From contig NZ_STGB01000002.1 of the NCBI RefSeq assembly GCF_005222815.1, positions 682,001 through 746,000 of the forward strand: a DNA stretch of 64,000 nt. Reading direction: 5' to 3'. The stretch is from Roseomonas sp. AR75 (GTDB lineage: Bacteria > Pseudomonadota > Alphaproteobacteria > Acetobacterales > Acetobacteraceae). This document shows, piece by piece, positions 35,046 through 43,641 of this stretch. Under the pieces are notes generated by a model. The model ran no database searches. It was not told where the DNA came from and saw only the letters and a program-made list of their open reading frames with translations. Position numbers and translations under genes: made by a program. Positions within the stretch are counted from its first letter, which is position 1, and the number at the start of each line of letters is the position of its first letter.

Positions 35046-35182
35046 GGCGGGCCGACGAAAGTATCTTGTCTCTCCTGCGGTCGTCGCGCCATGCTGGTGG
35101 CAATCGGCGCATCGGGCACGCGGCACGATCCACGCCCTGCTCCGCCAGCGCCTCGGTTTCCGCATCGGGAAAGACAAGAGGC
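35046..35182. other. Intergenic gap before the Bug receptor gene
   Basis: 137 nt between the MmgE/PrpD stop and the Bug receptor start, same direction. An AT-richer patch (around 35058-35085) could hold a second promoter, but no clear boxes were seen. A polypurine AAGACAAGAGG sits directly before the ATG. Confidence 0.3.
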
Positions 35183-36169
35183 ATGACCAGACGCGCGCTG
35201 TGTTCCCTGCTCTTCGTCGCGGGGCTGCTGGCATCGACAGCCGAGGCGTTCGCGCAGGCGAACTGGCCGACGCGCACCATCAACATCGTCTCGCCCTTCG
35301 CCGCCGGCGGTCCGGCCGACGGGCTGACGCGCGTCTTCGCCGCGGCGATGGAACGCAACCTCCACCAGACGGTGGTGGTGACCAATGTCGGCGGCGCCGG
35401 CGGCATGATCGGCGCACGCCAGGTCGCGGGCGCAGCGCCGGATGGCTACACGCTGTTGATGCACCATATCGGCATGGCGACTGCGCCCGCGCTGTTCCGC
35501 GACCTGCAATTCGACCCGATCGGCGGCTTCGCGCCCGTGGGCCTCGCGGGTGAGCAGCCCATGGTGCTGATCGCCGGCAAGCAGTTCCCGGCCCAGAACA
35601 TCAACGAACTCGTCGCGCTGGTGCGACGTCGCGGGGAAGCTGTGACGATGGCGTCCGCCGGCCTCGGCAGCGGCACGCATCTCTGCGCCACGCTGTTCGA
35701 GATCGCCGCGGGGGTGAAGGTGACGATGGTGCAGTACCGCGGCTCCGGCCCTGCCTATGCCGACGTGATCGCCGGGCGCGTTGACCTGATGTGCGACGGC
35801 ACCGGCGCCGCCGTGCCGCAGACGAAGGCCGGCGCGGTGAACGCCTTCCTCGTCACCGGAGCGCGGCGGATCGAAAGCCTGCCTGACGTGCCATCCTCGA
35901 CCGAGGCCGGACTCGACCGGCTGGCCGCGATGACGATCTGGTACGGCCTGTTCGCGCCGGCCGGCACCGCGCAGCCGGTGATCGACCGGCTGTCGCAGGC
36001 GCTGCAGGCGGCCGGGCGCGATCCCGAGGTGATCGCGCGCATGCGCTCCTGGGACACCGCCATCTTCGAACAGGCGCAGGCCACGCCGGGCGGGCTGCGG
36101 CAGTTGCTGGCGAACAGCACCACTCTGTGGCGCGACGCGCTGCGCGCCGCCGGGGTCGAGCCGCAATAG
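35183..36169 (+). CDS. Bug family tripartite tricarboxylate transporter substrate-binding protein
   Basis: A 328-residue periplasmic receptor with a cleavable signal (MTRRALCSLLFVAGLLAST, cleavage near AFAQA). ANWPTRTINIVSPFAAGGPADGLTR, NVGGAGGMIGARQVAGAAPDGYTLL and AGTAQPVIDRLSQAL are the Bug (TctC) signature regions. Bug proteins bind carboxylates and are usually not next to their TctAB permease, as here. The position inside the hyuAB-MmgE cluster suggests it captures the cluster's substrate. Confidence 0.93.
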   Translation: MTRRALCSLLFVAGLLASTAEAFAQANWPTRTINIVSPFAAGGPADGLTRVFAAAMERNLHQTVVVTNVGGAGGMIGARQVAGAAPDGYTLLMHHIGMATAPALFRDLQFDPIGGFAPVGLAGEQPMVLIAGKQFPAQNINELVALVRRRGEAVTMASAGLGSGTHLCATLFEIAAGVKVTMVQYRGSGPAYADVIAGRVDLMCDGTGAAVPQTKAGAVNAFLVTGARRIESLPDVPSSTEAGLDRLAAMTIWYGLFAPAGTAQPVIDRLSQALQAAGRDPEVIARMRSWDTAIFEQAQATPGGLRQLLANSTTLWRDALRAAGVEPQ

Positions 36170-36170
36170 C

Positions 36171-37196
36171 GTGACGCCAGACCGCTTCGCGGCGCTGCGC
36201 AAGCGCATCGCCGCGATCCCGCGCATCCCGCTGGCGCTTCGCCCCACCCCGATGGTGGAGGCGAAGCGGCTGGCGCGGCAGCTCGGCGGTCCGCGCATCT
36301 TCGTCAAGCGCGACGACCTCACCGGCATCGCGCTCGGCGGCAACAAGCTGCGCAACCTGGAATTTCGGCTGGCGCACGCGGTGGCGCAGGGCGCGGACAC
36401 GATCATCGTCGGGCTCGACCTGCAATCCAATTCCGCGCGCCAGACCACGGGTGCTGCGAACAGCCTCGGGCTGCGCACGGTCCTGGTGCTGGAAGGCGCG
36501 CCGCCCGCGGCGCTACAGGGCAACCTGCTGCTGGACCATCTGCTCGGCGCCGATGTGCGCCTCGCCCGTGACGCGGCGGAACAGCGCGCCATGCTGGACG
36601 CCGCGGCGGACGAGGTGCGCGCGGCGGGCGGACGGCCCTACATGATGAGCGACGATCCGATGTTCGAGATGGGCTCCGCCCTCGCCTATCTCGACGCCAC
36701 GCTGGAGATGCTGGAGCAGCTTGCACCGCAGGGCGTCGCGCCGCGCGCCTTCTATCTCTCCTCCGGCGGCAAGGGACAGGCCGGCATGGCGCTGGCACGT
36801 GCGGCGCTCGGCGCCGATTTCGCCGTGCGCGGCGTCACCGCAAGCCGCCGGCACGACGTGCCGACCCGCACCGCCGCGATCGCCAACCGCACCGCCGAAA
36901 AGCTCGGTCTGGATGCGCGCGTTTCACCGGACGACGTGATCAACACGGATGCCTTCGTCGGCCTCGACTACGGCATCCCGACCGAGGCCGGGAACGAGGC
37001 GCTGCTGCTGTTCGCGCGACACGAAGGCGTGCTGCTCGATCCCGTCTATACCGGCAAGGCCGCGGCCTGCCTCATCGCAGACATTCGCGCCGGATTGTTC
37101 GGCGCGGAAGATGCCGTGGTGTTCGTCCACACCGGCGGCATGCCCGCGATCTTCACCTGGTCCGAGGCGCTGCTGGCCGCCGCTCGCGGTCAGTGA
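36171..37196 (+). CDS. PLP-dependent D-cysteine desulfhydrase/ACC deaminase family protein
   Basis: A 341-residue fold-type II PLP enzyme. RPTPMVEAKRLARQLGGPRIFVKRDDLTGIALGGNKLRNLEF contains the cofactor lysine in GGNKLRN, and the C-terminus has DPVYTGKA and FVHTGGMPAIF. The phosphate loop reads SSGGKGQAGM rather than the commoner GTGGTQAGL. Start GTG 36171 is 1 nt after the Bug stop. Relatives release ammonia and a keto acid from D-cysteine, ACC or L-cysteate. Its last bases overlap the 3' end of the convergent aminotransferase gene by 7 nt. Confidence 0.88.
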   Translation: MTPDRFAALRKRIAAIPRIPLALRPTPMVEAKRLARQLGGPRIFVKRDDLTGIALGGNKLRNLEFRLAHAVAQGADTIIVGLDLQSNSARQTTGAANSLGLRTVLVLEGAPPAALQGNLLLDHLLGADVRLARDAAEQRAMLDAAADEVRAAGGRPYMMSDDPMFEMGSALAYLDATLEMLEQLAPQGVAPRAFYLSSGGKGQAGMALARAALGADFAVRGVTASRRHDVPTRTAAIANRTAEKLGLDARVSPDDVINTDAFVGLDYGIPTEAGNEALLLFARHEGVLLDPVYTGKAAACLIADIRAGLFGAEDAVVFVHTGGMPAIFTWSEALLAAARGQ

Positions 37197-38581
37197 TGCG
37201 TCACCTCGCCCTCGGCACGCAGCATCCGCAGCGCGCGACGCCACGCTTCCGCCGCGGCCCCGATCTCGGCCGGGCCATGCACCGCCGAGACGATGGCGCC
37301 GCGGCTGCCCTTCGGGTCCACGCCGTGCAGCGCCAGCGCGAGATACAGCTTCTGCAACATTGCCTTGCGCGGATCGCCCGCGAAGATTTCGGGCGGCTGC
37401 GCGCTGGCGTCGAAATCCTGCGGGTCGAGCTCCATCCCGGTCGGGTTGGTGAAGAAGTGCAGCACGGAGTGGTCGCCATAGACCGACCAGGCGATGCCTT
37501 CCTCGGCCAGCACCGTGTTGAAGGCGCGGCGCATATCCTGCGCGGCGGCGTTGGCGCGGCCGCACACGTCGGTATCGCGGATCAGCCGCAGCGCCTCCAC
37601 GCCGGCGACGGCGGAGCAGGGGTTGGCGTTGTAGGTGCCCTGGTGCTTGATCTTCTCGCGCTTCTTCGCGGCGGAGATGTCGAAGTCCAGCCAGTCGATG
37701 ATGTCCTTCCTGCCCGCCACCGCGCCGCCGGGCAGGCCGCCGGCCACGATCTTGGCCAGCGTGCAGAGATCGGGCGTCACGCCGAAGGCCTGCTGCGCGC
37801 CGCCCGGCGCGATGCGGAAGCCGGTCACCACCTCGTCGAAGATCAGCACGGCGCCGTGGCGCTGCGTCGCCTCGCGCAGGCCGCGCAGGAAGGCGGGATC
37901 GAGCGGCTCGGCGCCGGTGGACGCGCCGGTCGGCTCAAGGAACACCGCGGCGATGTCCTTGTCCTGCTCGAAGGCGCGCTCCACCGCGGCAATGTCGCCG
38001 GCCTTGAGCAGCACCACCTCGGCGGCAACTTCCGGCAGGACGCCGGGGGTCGGCGTGCCGTCGAAATGCCCGTCGACGCCGAAGGCCATGTGGTCGTGCC
38101 AGCCATGGAAGTGGCGGCGGAAGCGCATGATCTTCGACCGGCCGGTGAAGGCGCGGGCCAGCCGCACCGCCATGTGCGTGGCTTCCGTGCCGGAGGAGGT
38201 GAAGCGCACGCGCTCCGCGCAGGGCACCATCTGCTGGATCAGCGCGGCCCATTCGATCTCGGCCTCGTGGCAGGCGGCGAAATGCGTGCCGCGATGCAGC
38301 TGCGCCATCACCGCTTCTGTGATGGCGGGGTGGCAATGGCCGAGGATCAGCGCGCCGTGGCCGCCGTAGAAATCCACCATCTCGCGCCCGTCCACGTCCC
38401 ATTTGCGCGGGCCTGCGGCGCGGCGGACATACAGCGGATAGGGCTCGGCGCGGCGGCTGTCATGCACAATGCCGCTCGGCAGCACCTCGGCCGCGCGGCC
38501 ATGCAGCGCGGCGGAGCCGGGGGTCGCCGCGACATAGGCGGCGACGATCGGGGAATTCGTCGGGGTCAGCGTCGCGGACAT
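37190..38581 (-). CDS. Class III aminotransferase (glutamate-1-semialdehyde 2,1-aminomutase-like)
   Basis: A 463-residue PLP enzyme of fold type I. WDVDGREMVDFYGGHGALILGHCHPAI, FTSSGTEATHMAVRLARAFTGR, FHGWHDHMAFG, LIFDEVVTGFR and the cofactor lysine in LCTLAKIVAGGLPGGAVAGR (about 275) match the GSA-like subgroup of class III aminotransferases. A true HemL would be shorter (about 430) and its neighbours here are catabolic, so it more likely transaminates an amine or amino acid from the surrounding pathway. Divergent from the LysR gene, which may control it. Confidence 0.88.
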   Translation of the reverse strand: MSATLTPTNSPIVAAYVAATPGSAALHGRAAEVLPSGIVHDSRRAEPYPLYVRRAAGPRKWDVDGREMVDFYGGHGALILGHCHPAITEAVMAQLHRGTHFAACHEAEIEWAALIQQMVPCAERVRFTSSGTEATHMAVRLARAFTGRSKIMRFRRHFHGWHDHMAFGVDGHFDGTPTPGVLPEVAAEVVLLKAGDIAAVERAFEQDKDIAAVFLEPTGASTGAEPLDPAFLRGLREATQRHGAVLIFDEVVTGFRIAPGGAQQAFGVTPDLCTLAKIVAGGLPGGAVAGRKDIIDWLDFDISAAKKREKIKHQGTYNANPCSAVAGVEALRLIRDTDVCGRANAAAQDMRRAFNTVLAEEGIAWSVYGDHSVLHFFTNPTGMELDPQDFDASAQPPEIFAGDPRKAMLQKLYLALALHGVDPKGSRGAIVSAVHGPAEIGAAAEAWRRALRMLRAEGEVTHH

Positions 38582-38695
38582 CGGGGCTCACTCTTTCCTG
38601 TCGGGCGATCGAACCATGTCTGGCCCGGGGCGACCAGCATGCGCCATTTCCGGCCATGCACGGGCCGGTCTAGGCTGCAGGAACGGAGAACCGCC
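38582..38695. promoter_or_regulatory. LysR/aminotransferase divergent control region
   Basis: Gap between the aminotransferase start and the LysR leader. It should contain the LysR operator. A T-N11-A type site could not be fixed unambiguously by eye; ATGTCTGGCCCGGGGCGACC and GGTCGTCGC-like arms are only weakly symmetric. Confidence 0.35.
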
Positions 38696-38752
38696 ATGCG
38701 CCTGCCGGACGCTGCGTGCCGCCGCCCTTCCCCGCGCTGGAGCGGGCGATGA
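38696..38752 (+). CDS. Possible 18-codon leader peptide overlapping the LysR start
   Basis: ATG 38696 has GGAG about 8 nt upstream (in AACGGAGAACCGCC) and runs 18 codons (MRLPDAACRRPSPRWSGR) to TGA 38750-38752, which overlaps the LysR ATG (ATGA). Such an overlap allows coupled translation. The peptide has no known motif and could be chance in GC-rich DNA. Confidence 0.25.
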   Translation: MRLPDAACRRPSPRWSGR

Positions 38753-39684
38753 TCCGCGCGCCCAGCCTGCGCGCGATGGAACTGTTCGCGGCGCTGATGC
38801 GCACGCGCAGCCTGACCGCGGCCGCGCGCCGCATCGGCATCTCCCAGCCCGCGGCGAGCCTGGCGCTGAAGGAGCTGGAGGCGCAGACGGGATTGCAGCT
38901 CTTCACGCGGGGACAGCGGCATATCCTGCCGACCGCGGCCGCCGAGGCGCTGCTGCCCGCGGTCGAGCGGCTGCTGGCCGAAGCCGATGCGGTGCGGCTG
39001 CAGGTGGCGGCGTTGCAGGCGGGCGAGGCGGAAGTGGCCACGCTGCGCGTCGCCTCCATCCTGTCGATGAGCGGCACGCTGCTGCCGGCGGTGATCTCCG
39101 GCTTCCAGCGCAGCAGCCCGCGCGTGGCGATCCGCATCGAGGTGCAGCCCTATGCCGGCGTGCTGGACCTGCTGCGCCAACGGGCGGTGGAGCTCGGCTT
39201 CGTCAATCAGCCGGATACCGGCGCGCTGGCCGGGGCCGAGCCGCTGCTGACCACCTGGCTCGCCTGCCTGATGGCGCCGGACCATCCGCTGGCGGGGCGG
39301 CGCGCGATCGGGCTGGAGGCGCTGCGCCAGCACACGACCATCTTCGCCGCGCATGGCGACCTGCCCATCGGCGCGCTGCGCCGGCGCATCGGCACTGATG
39401 CCGCGAGCGGGATCGAGGTGAACAACGTCTATGCCGCGATCGCGCTGGCGCGGCAGGGCGTGGGCGTGGCGCTGCTCAACCCGCTGCTGCTGCTGAGCGC
39501 GGAGGCGCAGGGATTGCTGGCGGTGCCGCTGCAAGCGGAGATCCCGCTGACGCTTGCCGCCGTCGCGCCGACGCAGGGCGCACGCAGCCGCGCCGTCTCC
39601 GGCCTGGTGGCGGAGGCACACCGCGCCGCCCGCGCCGCCGCCGCGCGGCTGGAGGCGGCGGGCATGCGCGCGCGGACGCCCTGA
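38749..39684 (+). CDS. LysR family transcriptional regulator
   Basis: A 311-residue LysR regulator. The N-terminal winged helix-turn-helix spans about residues 5-65 (MELFAALMRTRSLTAAARRIG, SQPAASLALKELEAQTG) and the rest is the periplasmic-binding-like effector domain. I prefer ATG 38749, with GGAG 6 nt before it, over an in-frame GTG at 38716. It is transcribed away from the class III aminotransferase across a 167-nt gap, the classic LysR arrangement, so it probably controls that gene and perhaps the hyu cluster. Confidence 0.93.
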   Translation: MIRAPSLRAMELFAALMRTRSLTAAARRIGISQPAASLALKELEAQTGLQLFTRGQRHILPTAAAEALLPAVERLLAEADAVRLQVAALQAGEAEVATLRVASILSMSGTLLPAVISGFQRSSPRVAIRIEVQPYAGVLDLLRQRAVELGFVNQPDTGALAGAEPLLTTWLACLMAPDHPLAGRRAIGLEALRQHTTIFAAHGDLPIGALRRRIGTDAASGIEVNNVYAAIALARQGVGVALLNPLLLLSAEAQGLLAVPLQAEIPLTLAAVAPTQGARSRAVSGLVAEAHRAARAAAARLEAAGMRARTP

Positions 39685-39697
39685 CGCGGCGCGCATC

Positions 39698-41428
39698 TCA
39701 GCCGCCGCGCAGCGCCGCCGTCGCCGCCTTGTCCACGGCGAAGCTCACGGGATCGACGACCACGCCATAGACATCCCGCGCGCGCTGCAGGCTGATCTTC
39801 TCCTGCCGCACATCCTCGGCAACCGCGGCCGCGTCGCGCTCCCTGGGGTTGCCGTAGCCACCCGAGCCCGGCATCTCGCCGCGCAGCACCTCGTTCTGCT
39901 TCATCCGGCCGATGAACTTGGTCTTGGCGGGCCGCTCCTCCGGCGTGCGCGGGTTCATGAAGATGCGGCCGGGCGCGCCGGGCTGGCCGCCGAACAGCCC
40001 ATAGGGCGGGTTCTTCGACCGGTCGGAGCGAAGCTGGATCAGCGCATCCTCGGCCAGCAGCCGGTACTCCCGCACGAGGCCGAGCGCGCCGCGATACTTC
40101 CCCGCGCCGTCGGTGTCCGGCAGGAAGGAATAGCAGTCGATGCGGACGGGCCCCTCCGCCTCGATCACCTCGCAGGGCACGTTGGCGATGTTGCCGAGGC
40201 ACCAGGAGCCGCCATCCTGCCCATCCGCATGCGGCCCGCCGCCGACGCCGGTGAGGTTGTGGAATTCCAGCATCAGGAAGGGCTTGCCGTCCTTCGGATA
40301 GCCGGCGAGGACGAGGGCAAATTCGCTGCCGCCGACGCAGGCGGCCATTCGGTCCGGCACCAGCATCGCCATCGCGCCCGAGACCGCGTGGCGGACGCGA
40401 TAGCCGGCGAGGCCGCGTGCGCCGACCGGCGCGGGGAAGCGCGGATTAACGAAGCTGCCTTCCGGCGTGATCACCGTGATCGCCTTGTTGAAGCCGGCAT
40501 TGGCGGGAATGTTCGGGTCCAGCACGGTGCGCACCACGGCGTAGGCCAGGCCGATGGCGAAGTGCTTGTTCGGGTTGATCGCGCCGGAGGTCTGCGGCGA
40601 GGTGCCGGTGAAGTCGATCACCGCGGAATCGCCGGTCTTCGTCAGCTTCACCTGCAGCCTGACCGGGGGCCCATCGGGCGTGCCGTCGTCGTCGATCCAG
40701 TCGGTGAACTCGCCGACGCCGTCGGGCAGCGCGGCGAGGCCTGCGCGCGTCAGCTTCTCGGCATAGTCGATCAGGTCGTCCATGTAGGTCTTCACCGTCG
40801 CGACGCCGTAGTCCTTCAGCACGCGCTGGAACTCGGCTTCCGCCACGACCAGGCTGGTGATCTGCGACTGGATGTCGCCGAGCACACGGTCGGAGACGCG
40901 GACATTGTTGCGGATCAGCCGCAGCAGCGTGTCGTTCGGCTTGTCCGCCTCCAGGAACTTCACGGGCGGGATGCGCAGCCCTTCCTGGTAGATCTCGGAA
41001 CTGTCGGTCGCGTTGCCGCCGGGCACGCGGCCGCCCATGTCGGTGTGGTGGATGATGATGGAGACATAGGCGACGATCTCATCGCCCGCGAAGACCGGGC
41101 GGAACATGAAGATGTCGTTGAGGTGGCTGCCGCCCGCATAGGGATCGTTGCTGCCGACGATGTCGCCCTTGCGGATGTCGTCGCCGAACTGGTCGAGGCA
41201 GCCGCGCAGCGCCGGCTCCGTCGCGCCGAGATGGCCGGGCAGGGAGAGCCCCTGCGCCACCATCTCGCCCCGCGCATTCAGCACGGAGGCGGAGAAGTCC
41301 AGGTTGTTCTTCACCACGATGGAGCGCGAGGTGCGGATCACCAGCGCGATCATGTTGTCGGCGATGGTCGTCAGCGCGTTCTTGATCAGCTCCCGCTTGA
41401 CGGGGTCGATCGCGGCCGGGGCGGTCAT
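39698..41428 (-). CDS. hyuB: Hydantoinase B/oxoprolinase family protein, HyuB-type subunit (second pair)
   Basis: A 576-residue HyuB subunit. VKRELIKNALTTIADNMIALVIRTS, SNDPYAGGSHLNDIFMFRPVF, HHTDMGGRVPGGNATDS, LRIPPVKFLEADK and GSGGYGNPRERD are the family regions. The ATG at 41426-41428 overlaps the hyuA stop (ATGA); the longer frame upstream runs into hyuA and is not used. The N-terminal helix and the C-terminal extension differ clearly from the HyuB at 32-33.6 kb, so the two pairs are distinct paralogues, not a recent duplication. Confidence 0.92.
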   Translation of the reverse strand: MTAPAAIDPVKRELIKNALTTIADNMIALVIRTSRSIVVKNNLDFSASVLNARGEMVAQGLSLPGHLGATEPALRGCLDQFGDDIRKGDIVGSNDPYAGGSHLNDIFMFRPVFAGDEIVAYVSIIIHHTDMGGRVPGGNATDSSEIYQEGLRIPPVKFLEADKPNDTLLRLIRNNVRVSDRVLGDIQSQITSLVVAEAEFQRVLKDYGVATVKTYMDDLIDYAEKLTRAGLAALPDGVGEFTDWIDDDGTPDGPPVRLQVKLTKTGDSAVIDFTGTSPQTSGAINPNKHFAIGLAYAVVRTVLDPNIPANAGFNKAITVITPEGSFVNPRFPAPVGARGLAGYRVRHAVSGAMAMLVPDRMAACVGGSEFALVLAGYPKDGKPFLMLEFHNLTGVGGGPHADGQDGGSWCLGNIANVPCEVIEAEGPVRIDCYSFLPDTDGAGKYRGALGLVREYRLLAEDALIQLRSDRSKNPPYGLFGGQPGAPGRIFMNPRTPEERPAKTKFIGRMKQNEVLRGEMPGSGGYGNPRERDAAAVAEDVRQEKISLQRARDVYGVVVDPVSFAVDKAATAALRGG

Positions 41429-43536
41429 CACGCGGACCTCCGCATCACGATGTTGCTCCATGCGTCGAGTTCCGCGGTCCAGCCGGGGCGGACGACGGAG
41501 GTGCTGTCGTATTCCTCGATGATCATCGGCCCGCGCCGCGGTCCCGTGGCAAGGCCGTCGCGGCTGGTGACGAGCGTGTCGAGCCAGCCCAGCTCCGGGC
41601 CGAAATAGACGGGACGGCGCGATTCTTCCGCCGTCGAGCGGCGGTCGGAAGACAGTGCGCGCGGCACGCGCGGCTTGGCGGAAAGCCCCCTGCCCAGCAC
41701 CTTCAGCGCGACGAATTGCAGCCGCTCGGTCGGCGAGCTGTAGCCATAGGTCGCCTCATGCGCGCGGGCGAAATCCGCGGCGCATTTTTGCAGCACGGCA
41801 TCGTCGATCGCGAGCGACGTGAGGGTGATCGGCAGCGTCGTCATCTGGCCGAAGTAGCGGACCTCGGCAACGCAGAGGATCTCCTGCGCGTCCGGCCCGT
41901 AGCCGCCGGAGTCCAGCAGCCGCCGCGCCTCCTCCGCCATCGCGCCGAGCTGCGCCGTCATCGCCGCGTGGTCCACCTCGATCAGGTTGCGATAGAAGGC
42001 GCGGATCACCTGATGCTCGACATCGGCGAACAACAGGCCGAGCGCGCTGAACACGCCGGCCACCGGCGGCACGATCACCGTGTCCATGCGCAGATCGTCC
42101 GCCAGCTTGGTCCCGTGCACCGAGCCGTTGCCGCCGATGGCGAAGAGGCGGAACTGCGAGGGATCGCGCCCGCGCTCGGACGAGACGCCGTTCAGCGCGC
42201 GCATCATGTTGCTGTTGGCGATGAGGTGGATGCCGTAGGCCGTATCCACCGGCGAGAGGCCGATGCGCTCGCCCAGCACGGCGATCGCCGCTTCCGCCTT
42301 CGGCTTGTTCAGCGCGAGGTCGCCGCCGACCAGCGCTTTCGGGCTGAGATAGCCGAGCACCAGGTTGGCGTCCGTGACCGTCGGCAGCTCGCCGCCCTGG
42401 TCGTAGCAGATCGGTCCCGGCATCGCCCCCGCGCTGCGCGGCCCCACCTGCAGCCCGCCGGCGAGATCGACCTGCGCGATGCTGCCGCCGCCGGCGCCGA
42501 CCTCGGCGATGTCGATGGTCGGCGCCTGCACGGCATAGCCGCCGCCCTTCATCAGGCGGTGGCCCATCGCCGCGGGGCCGCCGACCTCGGCTTCGGTCGC
42601 GATGGTGAACTGCCCGTCCTCGATGATGGAGGCCTTGGCGGTGGTGCCGCCGACATCCACCACCATGACATCACCGAGGCCGAGCGCCGCGGTCAGCCGC
42701 TGCGCGCCGACGACGCCCGCGGCCGGGCCGGATTCGATGATCGTCACCGGGTTCTTCGCCGCGACCGCCGCCGGCACGCCGCCGCCGGAGGACTGCATGA
42801 TCATCAGGTCGCAGGTGATGCCGATGCGCCGCATCCGCGCGGCCAGCGCATCCAGGTAGCGCTGCGCGATGGGCCGCACATAAGCGTTCACCACGGTGGT
42901 GGAGGTGCGCTCGTATTCCTGGATCTGCGGCAGAAGCTGCGAGGAGGCGGAGATCGGCAGGCCCGGCAGGCGCGCCTCCAGGAAGCGCAGCGCCGTCGCC
43001 TCGTTCTCGCCGTTTACATAGGCGTTGATGAAGCAGATCGCGACGGAGGCGACGCCGGACGCCTCGATCTTCGCCGCGATGTCCTCCAGCTCGGCGATGG
43101 CGACGGGGACCAGCACCTTGCCCTCGGCATCCATGCGCTCCGTCACCTCAAAGCGCAGGCGGCGTTCGGCCAGGGGCTCGGGGCGCCGGAAGCTCTGGTC
43201 GTAGAGGCGCGGCGTGCGGTAGCGGCCGAGCTCCAGCACGTCGCGGAAGCCACGGGTCGTCAGCAGTGCGACGGGGCTGCCCTTCCGCTCGATGATGGAG
43301 TTGGTGACGATGGTCGTGCCGTGCGCGAATTCGCTCACCTGCGCGGCGGCGATGCCGGTTTCCGCCAGCAGCGCGGCGACGCCGATCTCGATCGCCTCGC
43401 TGTAGTCGGGCGGGGAGGAGAGCAGCTTGCGCGTGTGGATCGCGCCATCCTCGCCCAGCAGCACGATGTCGGTGAAGGTCCCGCCGATATCGACGCCCAG
43501 GCGGTATTGCGGCTTTCCATCCAGGCTCACGTCCAC
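41428..43536 (-). CDS. hyuA: Hydantoinase/oxoprolinase family protein, HyuA-type subunit (second pair)
   Basis: A 702-residue HyuA subunit. YRLGVDIGGTFTDIVLLGEDG, FAHGTTIVTNSIIERKGSPVA, IIESGPAAGVVGAQ, VVDVGGTTAKASII and AGGGSIAQVD are present in order. The start is GTG: 43534-43536 has a GAGAGGG directly abutting it, while a second GTG two codons in (43528-43530) has ideal 6-nt spacing and may be the real start. It is the first gene of a two-gene hyuA-hyuB operon. Function as for the other pair: ATP-driven cyclic-amide hydrolysis, substrate unknown. Confidence 0.92.
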   Translation of the reverse strand: MDVSLDGKPQYRLGVDIGGTFTDIVLLGEDGAIHTRKLLSSPPDYSEAIEIGVAALLAETGIAAAQVSEFAHGTTIVTNSIIERKGSPVALLTTRGFRDVLELGRYRTPRLYDQSFRRPEPLAERRLRFEVTERMDAEGKVLVPVAIAELEDIAAKIEASGVASVAICFINAYVNGENEATALRFLEARLPGLPISASSQLLPQIQEYERTSTTVVNAYVRPIAQRYLDALAARMRRIGITCDLMIMQSSGGGVPAAVAAKNPVTIIESGPAAGVVGAQRLTAALGLGDVMVVDVGGTTAKASIIEDGQFTIATEAEVGGPAAMGHRLMKGGGYAVQAPTIDIAEVGAGGGSIAQVDLAGGLQVGPRSAGAMPGPICYDQGGELPTVTDANLVLGYLSPKALVGGDLALNKPKAEAAIAVLGERIGLSPVDTAYGIHLIANSNMMRALNGVSSERGRDPSQFRLFAIGGNGSVHGTKLADDLRMDTVIVPPVAGVFSALGLLFADVEHQVIRAFYRNLIEVDHAAMTAQLGAMAEEARRLLDSGGYGPDAQEILCVAEVRYFGQMTTLPITLTSLAIDDAVLQKCAADFARAHEATYGYSSPTERLQFVALKVLGRGLSAKPRVPRALSSDRRSTAEESRRPVYFGPELGWLDTLVTSRDGLATGPRRGPMIIEEYDSTSVVRPGWTAELDAWSNIVMRRSA

Positions 43537-43641
43537 CCCTCTCGGCCCTGCAGGGCGATGCTAGGGGTGGACGACCGGCGGCGAATAGCGAGAAATGCAA
43601 ATGATCCCATAAGCCGGGCTTTGGCAGCGCGGCGCGAGTGT

